12,096 bases of DNA from an uncultured Eubacteriales bacterium (GCA_900543755.1 UQSP01000051.1:1-12096); one strand, 5' to 3'; counted from the first letter of the stretch, positions 1 through 6,318 are shown. Numbers and translations are program-made. The notes: generated by a model not told the origin, from the sequence alone.

Positions 1-29
1 CGGCAGCGTCAGATGTGTATAAGAGACAG
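1..29 (+). other. Nextera Read 1 adapter remnant (not genomic)
   Basis: Positions 11-29 are the 19-bp Tn5 mosaic end AGATGTGTATAAGAGACAG. Positions 1-10 are the 3' part of the Nextera Read 1 adapter arm (CGGCAGCGTC). This is library-construction sequence left on the contig. Genomic sequence starts at position 30. Confidence 0.98.
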
Positions 30-71
30 ATATTAACTAAGAAATGATAAATTTGGAGTGGGGGAGAAAAG

Positions 72-3026
72 ATGAAAAGAGTATTTTTGTTTATTCTTTG
101 CGTTTGTCTTCTGTGTTTCACCGTTCTTGCGGCATGCGACGACGGAAACAAAGACAAAGGTACGCTTACAATTGCCGATATTACCGTAAGCGTCGGCGAA
201 GAAAAGGATATCAATCCTGTATTTTCGATTGAAGCAGGTAAGGGCGACGTTACCTATACGTTTGACGGAAACAACATTTCCATTGAAAACGGTAAGGTAA
301 AAGGTCTTGTCGCGAATACCGAAACTCTGGTTACGGCAAAGACCGATAATCACGAGGTAGTGTTTAAAGTAAAGGTTACCGAAAAAACCATTGACCGCGG
401 TACGCTTACGATAGCGGATATCACCGTAAACGAGGGCGCTACTGTTGACATCAATCCTGTTTTTTCCACCGAAGCAGGAAAGGGCGAAGTTACATACACG
501 TTTGACGGAAACAACATTTCCATAGCTGACGGAAAAGTAACGGGGCTTGTGGGCGGCACGGAAACGGTTGTAACCGCCACGACTTCCTATCATGAGATTA
601 CGTTTAAGGTCAACGTTTCCGTTGTGGATCGCGGTACGCTTAAAATCAACAACATAATGATGACTGCCGACGTTATCGGTAAAATCAATCCCATATTCTC
701 AAAAGAAGAGGGTAAAAGCGCGCTTACTTATACCATGGAGCCCGCCGGAATAATCAAAATTTCTGCTGACAACGAGATAACTGTCATCGCCCCCGAGTCT
801 ATTACGCAAAACGTTGAGATTACGGTTACCGCAACGGGCAAATATTTATCTACTACTTTTAAGGTTACCGTAAGCGAGATAAACCGCGGCACTCTTACCG
901 TATCTCTGCCCATAGGCAATACCGAGGATCAGCTGAATACGCTGTATGCAAACTATTCTGCTCGTCCTTTAAGCGCGACGTTCTCTAAACCCGAGTTTGC
1001 CGAGCAGGTGACTTATTCGGTTGAATCCGCTTATCAAAGCAAAGTCATCATCGAGGACGGCAACAAGATAAAAGCTACGGGAGATTTTTCCACTCCCGCA
1101 AACGTAAAAGTTACCGCCGTATCGAAGAATTTTACTGCCGAAGTCACGATTAAAGTTACCAACTTCAACGGCAAGAACCATGTGGGAAATTCCTTGGACC
1201 TTGAAAACAAGGTTAAGTCCAGACTTTCCAATTGGGAAAATCTCGGTGGAGAAACGGGCGGAGTCCTGTTTATGGGCGACTCCTTCTTCGACACGGGATT
1301 CTGGTCCGATTTCTATACGACTTACAGCCGTAAAAACGCAATTACCATGGGCATAAGCGCAACCACCACAACCGACTGGGAATATATGGTTGAAAGACTC
1401 GTTTATCCCGTTGCTCCCAAAGCGGTAGTTATTCACTGCGGTACCAACAACATTTTCGACGACAAAAAGAACGCTAATACCGTAATCGAAGACGTTAAAA
1501 AACTTTTTGACATGGTACATGAAAATCTGCCCGACGCACAAATCTATTACTTCGGTATAGAGCCGCGCGTCGGAAAAGATAACAGCGCGCCCAAGGCGGC
1601 AAACGTCGGAATTAAAGCTTATTGCGACGAGAACGATTGGCTTACTTATCTCGATTCTCCGTCCTGGTGCTATGACAATGAAGGAAACGTAATTTCAGGC
1701 TTCTTCCGCGACGGGATTCATCCCTCGCTTGAAAATTACTCGCGTTACGTCCGGGCGCTTGAAGACGCAGGCTTAGTTGTTGACCCGTCGCAGGCTGCAA
1801 CCGATCCTACGATTGACGACATTACGACTACTCCCGACCAGTCCATTGCCAAAAATAATACCTATCAGCTTTTCTACCGCGGACTGCCGCTTACAAACAA
1901 TTACGTTCTTACGGGTAAAATCGATATTGCGGTCGCTGCCAAAAATCCGCATATCCAGTTTAAATTCACCGGCAACAACCGTTTCCTTATCTGGGACGGC
2001 GAAAGTTCCCAAGGTAACGGCAGCATGGGACTCGGTTGGCAGGTAAACGGCAAACACGTCAACGATGACGACGATATTTATGCCTATAATCAGAACGAAC
2101 AGTTTACCGTTCTGTTCAAACTGGTAGTAACGGACAACAACGCTTATTTCTATTTCGGTAACGATAATGAAGGCACCGTTACTTATACGCTTAATTCCGT
2201 GTTCGTCAATCTGCCCGATTCGCTTACGCTTATTTACGGCACCGAAAATATGAGCGCGAAATTATACAACCTTACGGCAAAGACGGCTTTGGATGACCCC
2301 GACGAATACGCTGCCGCAACGGTTGGTGCTGAGTTCGATTATTATGAAAATGCTCAATCCGTAACCGACGGACTTTACGTCAATATTCCTTCCGGCGACG
2401 GACTTTACGTTGTGCGCGACAGCCAGCGTACCGAAGGTTATATCGATTACAGTTCCGAATTCTATCTTAAGGGCGTATCTGCAAACAACGATACAGGTTA
2501 CGACGGAATTTCAAGGGATTGGCGCGTAGTAAGCGGCGGTACCGATAACCTTACGGGTGACTTTGCTGTTTCCTATGATTTTGAAATCGTAAAAAGAGGC
2601 ACGCTCGAGTCTATCGATGCCTTAAGCGCTGAAAACGTTTCCGCTGTCAACTGGTTCCATGTTGCATCGATTTCTACCGATAACGTATTTAACGCTTGGA
2701 AAGATTATCACGTCCTTTATTGGAAAACCAGCGATACTACCGCAAAAATTGACGGAATGAGTGGTAGTAGCCCCGGAACAATGACAACACGCACCGGTCT
2801 TACTGACACCAAGATAAGTGTGATTATCGTTCGCAGCGGCAACACCGTTTATATAGCGATGAAAGCTGACGGTGTGTGGACGATAAAGACTTGCGATTAT
2901 ACCGCAACATCCGCTTATGTATTTTTAAGTAGCGAAAACGTTAACGGTAAAATCACCAACTTTACCGTTTCCAAGGACGCGGCAGACGTTACCGCCGCGC
3001 TTACCGAAATAGGTAAAAACGCCTGA
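72..3026 (+). CDS. Secreted lipoprotein: Ig-like repeats, SGNH/GDSL hydrolase domain, C-terminal beta-sandwich regions
   Basis: This 984-residue protein starts with a lipoprotein signal peptide: basic KR, a hydrophobic core and lipobox L19-A-A-C22, so Cys22 should be lipidated and the protein held on the outer membrane face. Residues 30-364 hold four tandem beta-rich modules, each opening with (R/K)GTL and resembling bacterial Ig-like (BIG2-type) domains. Residues about 395-565 form an SGNH hydrolase: block I GDS with Ser404, Gly427 in block II, HCGTNN with Asn459 in block III, and DGIH giving Asp547 and His550. This family removes acyl or acetyl groups from glycans, lipids or other esters; the substrate here is unknown. 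Residues about 595-740 and 755-970 look like two related beta-sandwich (LamG/concanavalin-like) regions, possibly carbohydrate binding; this is inferred from pattern only. The start at 72 is preceded by a GGAGTGGGGGAG ribosome site. Its promoter, if close, lies at or beyond the contig edge. Architecture is secure, substrate is not. Confidence 0.9.
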   Translation: MKRVFLFILCVCLLCFTVLAACDDGNKDKGTLTIADITVSVGEEKDINPVFSIEAGKGDVTYTFDGNNISIENGKVKGLVANTETLVTAKTDNHEVVFKVKVTEKTIDRGTLTIADITVNEGATVDINPVFSTEAGKGEVTYTFDGNNISIADGKVTGLVGGTETVVTATTSYHEITFKVNVSVVDRGTLKINNIMMTADVIGKINPIFSKEEGKSALTYTMEPAGIIKISADNEITVIAPESITQNVEITVTATGKYLSTTFKVTVSEINRGTLTVSLPIGNTEDQLNTLYANYSARPLSATFSKPEFAEQVTYSVESAYQSKVIIEDGNKIKATGDFSTPANVKVTAVSKNFTAEVTIKVTNFNGKNHVGNSLDLENKVKSRLSNWENLGGETGGVLFMGDSFFDTGFWSDFYTTYSRKNAITMGISATTTTDWEYMVERLVYPVAPKAVVIHCGTNNIFDDKKNANTVIEDVKKLFDMVHENLPDAQIYYFGIEPRVGKDNSAPKAANVGIKAYCDENDWLTYLDSPSWCYDNEGNVISGFFRDGIHPSLENYSRYVRALEDAGLVVDPSQAATDPTIDDITTTPDQSIAKNNTYQLFYRGLPLTNNYVLTGKIDIAVAAKNPHIQFKFTGNNRFLIWDGESSQGNGSMGLGWQVNGKHVNDDDDIYAYNQNEQFTVLFKLVVTDNNAYFYFGNDNEGTVTYTLNSVFVNLPDSLTLIYGTENMSAKLYNLTAKTALDDPDEYAAATVGAEFDYYENAQSVTDGLYVNIPSGDGLYVVRDSQRTEGYIDYSSEFYLKGVSANNDTGYDGISRDWRVVSGGTDNLTGDFAVSYDFEIVKRGTLESIDALSAENVSAVNWFHVASISTDNVFNAWKDYHVLYWKTSDTTAKIDGMSGSSPGTMTTRTGLTDTKISVIIVRSGNTVYIAMKADGVWTIKTCDYTATSAYVFLSSENVNGKITNFTVSKDAADVTAALTEIGKNA
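159..1163 (+). repeat. Four tandem Ig-like coding repeats opening with GTL
   Basis: Units begin at positions 159, 399, 633 and 888 (residues 30, 110, 188 and 273), giving lengths of about 80, 78, 85 and 92 residues. Units 1 and 2 are close copies: by eye about 54 of 73 aligned residues match, including DINPVFS, EAGKG and TYTFDGNNISI. Units 3 and 4 keep the RGTL start, an INPIFS-like or ATFS-like core and the closing FKVTVS or VTIKVT strand, but have diverged. The pattern suggests a recent duplication of units 1 and 2 within an older repeat array. Confidence 0.85.
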
Positions 3027-3049
3027 ATAATTAAATAAAAGGTAATGAC

Positions 3050-3087
3050 AAACGACTTCCGTGTTTTTCCGCGGAAGTCGTTTTTTT
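3050..3087 (+). terminator. Rho-independent terminator of the lipoprotein gene
   Basis: A 12-bp perfect stem pairs 3050-3061 (AAACGACTTCCG) with 3072-3083 (CGGAAGTCGTTT) around a 10-nt loop. The T run covers 3081-3087. It begins 24 bases after the stop codon at 3026. A weaker 7-bp hairpin (3092-3098 with 3109-3115) followed by Ts lies just downstream and may act as a back-up. Confidence 0.9.
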
Positions 3088-3346
3088 GCCCAAAGCTTTA
3101 TAATCACGAAGCTTTTTTGCTTTTGCAAACGAAAAAAGGTGGATGATTTATTAAATTGATTATCGTAGTTTTTTATAAAAAAATTTTTTTACAATTATAT
3201 AAGAAGAATTAAAAGTTAGATTTAAAACGCATTTATCGATTTTTGAGTAAATTAATTCATATTATTATTTAAATAGTTTGCCCCCTTGTGTTTCTTGCTT
3301 ACAAAAGTGGAGGGGGAACCTACTTATTTACAATTTTACCGAAGCA
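3088..3346. other. AT-rich intergenic stretch between convergent genes, mostly unexplained
   Basis: This stretch between the two terminators holds no plausible gene. Most of it is AT-rich with no convincing promoter. One GC-rich island stands out: CCCCCT at 3281-3286 can pair with AGGGGG at 3311-3316, and TTGT (3286-3289) can alternatively extend with ACAA (3301-3304). The loop is long, there is no T run, and no RNA family was recognised. It could be a remnant, a weak structured RNA on either strand, or chance. Confidence 0.4.
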
Positions 3347-3382
3347 AAAGCTCCTCCGTTGTGCGGACAACGGAGGAGCTTT
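3347..3382. terminator. Bidirectional terminator between convergent genes
   Basis: A 16-bp perfect stem pairs 3347-3362 with 3367-3382 around the 4-nt loop GCGG. It has A-rich flank on the left and TTTATTTT on the right, so it reads as a terminator on both strands. Its main use is probably to end the minus-strand glycyl-tRNA synthetase transcript, whose stop codon is 80 bases away at 3462. It also blocks read-through from the lipoprotein gene. Confidence 0.85.
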
Positions 3383-3461
3383 ATTTTGTAACAATTTTTA
3401 TCGGTTTTTATAAGGTTTAAGTGTGTACCCGTTTGTTTTTTAAAGGCTTATGCTGCGGAAA

Positions 3462-4853
3462 TTAAAATTTTACTTTGTCGGTAAAGTATTCCGCAAGGTT
3501 TTCCACGGGTATGCGCACCTGTTGCATGGTGTCGCGGTCGCGCACGGTGACGGCGCCGTCCTCGAGTGTGTCGAAGTCCACGGTTACGCACCAGGGAGTA
3601 CCGATTTCGTCCTGACGGCGGTAGCGTTTACCGATACTGCCGGCGGAGTCGTAAGTGCAGGGGAAGTGCTTGATAAGCGATTTGTAAATTTCGTCAGCCT
3701 TTTCGGAAAGATTTTTCTGTAAGGGCAACACCGCGACTTTGTAAGGCGCAAGATAGGGGTGAAGGTGCAGAACGACGCGCACGTCGCCGCCCTCAAGCTG
3801 CTGCTCCTCGTAAGCGTTGCAAAGGAATGCCAAAACTACTCTGTCCGCACCCAAAGACGGCTCTATGACATAGGGCACGTATTTTTCGTTGGTTACGGGG
3901 TCGGTGTACTCCATGGATTTACCCGATTTTTTGATATGGCAGTTAAGGTCGTAATCCGTCCTGTCGGCTATGCCCCAAAGCTCGCCCCAACCGAAGGGGA
4001 ACAGGAACTCGAAGTCCGTCGTGGCTTTGGAGTAAAAGCTCAGCTCGTCTTTTTCGTGGTCTCTTAAGCGCAGTTTTTCCTTATCGATGCCTAAAGAGTA
4101 CAGCCAGTCGCGGCAGAAAGCGCGCCAGTAATCGAACCATTCGAGGTCGGTGCCGGGCTTGCAGAAAAATTCCAATTCCATCTGTTCGAATTCGCGCGTG
4201 CGGAAAGTAAAGTTTCCGGGCGTGATTTCGTTTCGGAAGGATTTGCCTATCTGACCGACGCCGAACGGCACTTTACTGCGAGTGGTACGCAGTATGTTGT
4301 TGAAGTTTACGAATATGCCCTGTGCGGTTTCGGGACGAAGATAAACGGTGTTTGCGCTGTCCTCCGTGACGCCCTGAAAGGTCTTGAACATGAGGTTGAA
4401 TTTCTTGATGGGCGTAAATTCGGATTTGCCGCAGACGGGGCAGGGAATATTGTGCTCCTTGATAAACGCTTCAAGCTGAGCGTCCGACCAGCCGGCGACT
4501 TTGACGTCCATTTTTTTTCTTGCGACAAAGTCTTCGACAAGATTGTCGGCGCGGTGACGGGTGCGGCAGTTTTTGCAGTCCATAAGCGGGTCGGAAAATC
4601 CGCCCAGATGTCCGCTTGCTTCCCAGGTCAAAGGGTTCATCAGTATTGCGCAATCGACGCCCACGTTGTATTCGTTTTCGGTGACGAATTTCTGCCACCA
4701 GGCGCGTTTAACGTTGTTTTTAAGCTCCACCCCGAGAGGACCGTAATCCCATGTGTTTGCAAGTCCGCCGTAAATCTCGCTTCCCGCGAAGATAAAACCT
4801 CTGCCTTTGCAAAGCGCGGTAAGTTTATCCATTGTCAGTTTGCCGTTAGCCAT
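3462..4853 (-). CDS. glyQS: Glycine--tRNA ligase, single-chain (alpha2) type
   Basis: This 463-residue class II aminoacyl-tRNA synthetase charges tRNA-Gly with glycine using ATP in the cytosol. The N-terminus (GRGFIFAGSEIYGGLANTWD, from residue 17) is typical of the one-chain dimeric enzyme rather than the two-subunit alpha/beta form. Two cysteine pairs, C93-x2-C96 and C138-x2-C141, look like a zinc-binding insertion. Class II motif 2 is at about 207-230 (FRNEITPG, then FRTREFEQME) and motif 3 at 335-343 (GADRVVLAF). The anticodon-binding domain follows from about 370 to the end, including GKRYRRQDEIGTPWCVTVD. Length is normal for the family. The start is fixed by AAGGAGCA at 4858-4865 on the minus strand, a few bases before the ATG. 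It is transcribed alone, divergently from the small Cys-rich gene and convergently with the lipoprotein gene. Confidence 0.97.
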   Translation of the reverse strand: MANGKLTMDKLTALCKGRGFIFAGSEIYGGLANTWDYGPLGVELKNNVKRAWWQKFVTENEYNVGVDCAILMNPLTWEASGHLGGFSDPLMDCKNCRTRHRADNLVEDFVARKKMDVKVAGWSDAQLEAFIKEHNIPCPVCGKSEFTPIKKFNLMFKTFQGVTEDSANTVYLRPETAQGIFVNFNNILRTTRSKVPFGVGQIGKSFRNEITPGNFTFRTREFEQMELEFFCKPGTDLEWFDYWRAFCRDWLYSLGIDKEKLRLRDHEKDELSFYSKATTDFEFLFPFGWGELWGIADRTDYDLNCHIKKSGKSMEYTDPVTNEKYVPYVIEPSLGADRVVLAFLCNAYEEQQLEGGDVRVVLHLHPYLAPYKVAVLPLQKNLSEKADEIYKSLIKHFPCTYDSAGSIGKRYRRQDEIGTPWCVTVDFDTLEDGAVTVRDRDTMQQVRIPVENLAEYFTDKVKF

Positions 4854-4883
4854 AAAATGCTCCTTGATTTTGCGTGTGAAATA

Positions 4884-4912
4884 ATAATAAATAGTTTTTT
4901 ATTTTTTGTCAA
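4884..4912 (-). promoter_or_regulatory. Sigma-A promoter of glyQS
   Basis: On the minus strand the -35 box is a perfect TTGACA (4912-4907). A 17-bp spacer is followed by the -10 box TATTAT (4889-4884), one mismatch from consensus. Transcription should start near 4877, giving a leader of only about 25 nt that contains the AAGGAGCA ribosome site. Confidence 0.85.
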
Positions 4913-5001
4913 GTATAATCACACTCCCGCCTTTTTTTCATATTATGACAGTAGGATAATCCTTTAAAAACCGCGTGCGGCACAAAAGAAGATTCGATTA
5001 A

Positions 5002-5070
5002 CTTTAAGACGAAAAAAATCGTTAAAGGCGTAAGGGGGCGGGGACGGCCGACCCGACCCTGAAGCCTTAA
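5002..5070 (+). promoter_or_regulatory. Structured leader with alternative pairings upstream of the Cys-rich gene
   Basis: Two mutually exclusive structures share TTAAAG at 5022-5027. Form A pairs CTTTAA (5002-5007) and CGA (5010-5012) with TCG and TTAAAG (5019-5027), leaving a 2-nt bulge. Form B pairs TTAAAGGC (5022-5029) with GCCTTAA (5064-5070, one A bulged) and encloses a GC-rich stem: GGG 5036-5038 with CCC 5057-5059, and GGG 5041-5043 with CCC 5052-5054. When released from form B, CCTT (5065-5068) could weakly pair with AAGG (5080-5083) of the ribosome site. This was drawn by eye, and I recognised no known riboswitch class. No convincing promoter was found upstream. Confidence 0.45.
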
Positions 5071-5096
5071 AAATATTACAAGGAGGAAAGAGACTT

Positions 5097-5279
5097 ATGT
5101 TCAACAACGGATGCGGATGCGGCAACGACATTTTCCTTATTCTCATACTGCTTTGCTGCTGCGGCGGCGGAAAAGACTGCGGCTGCTACGACCGCAAAGG
5201 CTGCGACTGCTGCGACATAATCGTATGGTTACTGCTTCTTAACTGCATTTGCGGCAAAAACGATTGCTGCTGCAAGTAA
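5097..5279 (+). CDS. Small Gly/Cys-rich hydrophobic protein (function unknown)
   Basis: This 60-residue protein has 15 cysteines (25%) in six clusters (residues 6/8, 20-22, 28/30, 36/38-39, 50/52, 57-59). They alternate with two short hydrophobic stretches, about 12-19 and 41-49. The two halves, residues 5-34 and 35-60, align as an internal duplication: GCxC, then D-I, a hydrophobic run, CxC-G, D-C-x-C and a final K. All 15 cysteines use the TGC codon. There is no classical signal peptide. A strong ribosome site, AAGGAGG (5080-5086), precedes the ATG by about 10 bases. Short high-cysteine proteins of this look occur in Clostridia, some labelled 'chorion class high-cysteine' by loose similarity; I know of no established function. 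Metal or redox roles, membrane association, or a modified peptide are possible. The gene has its own leader and terminator, so it is probably a single-gene unit. Confidence 0.75.
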   Translation: MFNNGCGCGNDIFLILILLCCCGGGKDCGCYDRKGCDCCDIIVWLLLLNCICGKNDCCCK

Positions 5280-5323
5280 GGTTTTATTTTTTTACATAAC
5301 TTAAGATAAAACCTTCGACTTGC
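5272..5323 (+). other. Hairpin spanning the stop codon of the Cys-rich gene
   Basis: GCAAGT plus AAGGTTTTAT (5272-5287) pair with ATAAAACCTT (5306-5315) and ACTTGC (5318-5323), giving a 16-bp stem with a 2-nt CG bulge and an 18-nt loop. The 5' arm includes the last codons and the TAA at 5277-5279. No T run follows directly, so it is not a standard terminator. It may protect the 3' end of the mRNA or act together with the terminator just downstream. Confidence 0.6.
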
Positions 5324-5335
5324 AAAAGAAAAAAC

Positions 5336-5380
5336 ACGGGTCCGTAGTAGAAAATACGTCGGACCCGTTGTCTTTTTTTT
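5336..5380 (+). terminator. Rho-independent terminator of the Cys-rich gene
   Basis: A 9-bp perfect GC-rich stem pairs ACGGGTCCG (5336-5344) with CGGACCCGT (5360-5368). The T-rich tail TCTTTTTTTT covers 5371-5380. It separates the small gene from the promoter of the following operon at 5431. Confidence 0.9.
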
Positions 5381-5430
5381 CTAAGGCATAAATAAGATTT
5401 TTCGTAAAGACAAACATTTTACGATTTTAC

Positions 5431-5459
5431 TTGATTTAAGCCGAGAATTGTGTTAAAAT
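5431..5459 (+). promoter_or_regulatory. Sigma-A promoter of the ECF-coaX-hom operon
   Basis: The -35 box TTGATT (5431-5436), a 17-bp spacer and the -10 box TAAAAT (5454-5459) fit a sigma-A promoter well. The predicted start near 5466 gives a leader of about 97 nt before the ATG at 5563, long enough to hold the structured element at 5473-5546. Confidence 0.75.
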
Positions 5460-5472
5460 AATCGCGTAAATT

Positions 5473-5546
5473 CCCGCCGATACCCTGAACGGATCGGACC
5501 GAGTGTTTAACTATCAAACGTGCGGGTTATTCTTTTTAGAAAGCCC
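5473..5546 (+). promoter_or_regulatory. Candidate riboswitch-like leader of the ECF-coaX-hom operon
   Basis: Form 1 is a three-way junction. CCCGC (5473-5477) closes with GCGGG (5522-5526) and encloses two short hairpins, CGAT/ATCG (5478-5481 with 5493-5496) and GTTT/AAAC (5505-5508 with 5516-5519). Form 2 uses the same GGG: GGGTT (5524-5528) pairs with AGCCC (5542-5546) and TTCT (5530-5533) with AGAA (5538-5541) around TTTT, one A bulged. Form 2 ends five bases before the ribosome site at 5551. The competition for GGG is the kind of arrangement seen in riboswitches. I compared it from memory with TPP, FMN, preQ1, THF, ZTP and pan motifs and saw no match. Helices are short and untested. Confidence 0.45.
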
Positions 5547-5550
5547 AGCA

Positions 5551-5556
5551 AAGGAG
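5551..5556 (+). promoter_or_regulatory. Ribosome binding site that sets the ECF S component start
   Basis: AAGGAG lies six bases before the ATG at 5563. The same frame stays open to a GTG at 5503, but that start has no ribosome site and would place coding sequence inside the structured leader. The ATG at 5563 also puts the first membrane segment right after a short basic N-terminus, as expected. Confidence 0.85.
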
Positions 5557-5562
5557 CAAAAA

Positions 5563-6294
5563 ATGAAAAGCAATTCAAAAAACATCGTGGCTTTTGCCAC
5601 ACTCGGCGCTCTGATTTTCATCGCCATGACCCTTGACCGCGCAATTACGCCGTTTTTGCCGCTGTCCGCCGCGTTTATAACGCTTACGGTTACGTTTACT
5701 TTTGCGCTTGTAAGGCCTAATCTTGCGCTTAGCCTGGCGGCCGCGCTTATTTTCGGACTGTCGTCGTGTATCACGGCGATATTTTTCGGAAAGGAGTCGG
5801 TAATTAATCCGCTTATTTCCGTATTGCCCAGATTTTTACTCGGGTTTATTGTTTTCGGCGTTTATGTTCTTATGCGCCTTATCCTTAAAAAGGCCGCGCC
5901 CAAAACCCGCGAAACCGTATCTTTAGCTGTGGCAAGCGGAGTTACTTCCGCGTTCAATACGGTGCTGTTTCTTTCTGCCATGGTGTTATTCGGAGAAAAC
6001 AATACGGTGGCAAGCCTTTTCAAGATAACCGTACTTGCAAACGCCGTGCCCGAGTTGGTTTTGTCTTCGATACTTGTACCCGTAGTCGTACTTGCGCTGA
6101 GAAAAGCCATGAAAATCGACGTGGATAAAATGCCGGCAAAACAACCGCGCGAGGCTTACTCGCCTTTAAGCGAAACTTCCGCGGCATCCGATAATTCGTC
6201 GGTTTCGGAAGAAAATACAAACGAAAGTGCGGTTGCGACTGAAGCGGTCAACGCGGAAGAAGACGTCAAAAAAGATTCTTCGGACGGAAAATAA
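5563..6294 (+). CDS. ECF transporter S component, probable pantothenate (PanT-like)
   Basis: This 243-residue membrane protein has about six hydrophobic segments, near residues 8-24, 33-50, 55-75, 85-105, 117-143 and 155-180. The pattern, with N82-P-L-I-S-V-L-P-R90 after the third segment and NAVPELVLSS near the last, is typical of ECF-type vitamin transporter S components. These bind the substrate and join shared EcfT and EcfA/A' energising subunits, which are not in this window. The next gene, 24 bases on, is pantothenate kinase, so pantothenate is the likely substrate; this rests on context only. Residues 184-243 are an unusual hydrophilic tail rich in Ser, Glu, Ala and Asp, not part of the usual S fold of about 180-200 residues. 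The gene follows its own promoter and structured leader and heads the operon. Confidence 0.8.
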   Translation: MKSNSKNIVAFATLGALIFIAMTLDRAITPFLPLSAAFITLTVTFTFALVRPNLALSLAAALIFGLSSCITAIFFGKESVINPLISVLPRFLLGFIVFGVYVLMRLILKKAAPKTRETVSLAVASGVTSAFNTVLFLSAMVLFGENNTVASLFKITVLANAVPELVLSSILVPVVVLALRKAMKIDVDKMPAKQPREAYSPLSETSAASDNSSVSEENTNESAVATEAVNAEEDVKKDSSDGK

Positions 6295-6318
6295 AATTCG
6301 GAGGGCACCTTTAATATA

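Noticed and set aside
969..1541. A 190-codon minus-strand frame within the lipoprotein gene
   Set aside because: It is antisense to the conserved SGNH region, has no recognisable domain and is explained by codon bias of the real gene.
4914..4919. A perfect plus-strand TATAAT as promoter of the Cys-rich gene
   Set aside because: No acceptable -35 box lies 16-18 bases upstream, and the site overlaps the minus-strand glyQS -35 region. It may be chance in AT-rich DNA.
4452..4967. A 171-codon plus-strand frame over the start of glyQS
   Set aside because: It overlaps the N-terminal half of glycyl-tRNA synthetase and its promoter, and the translation resembles nothing known to me.
5097..5279. TGC-rich stretches in the small gene as a simple-sequence repeat rather than coding sequence
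   Set aside because: The frame has a strong ribosome site, a proper stop, a terminator and a protein-level duplication with conserved spacing, which a plain TGC repeat would not give.
5503..5562. A GTG at 5503 as an earlier start for the ECF S component
   Set aside because: It has no ribosome site and would add 20 residues encoded by the structured leader. ATG at 5563 follows AAGGAG with ideal spacing.
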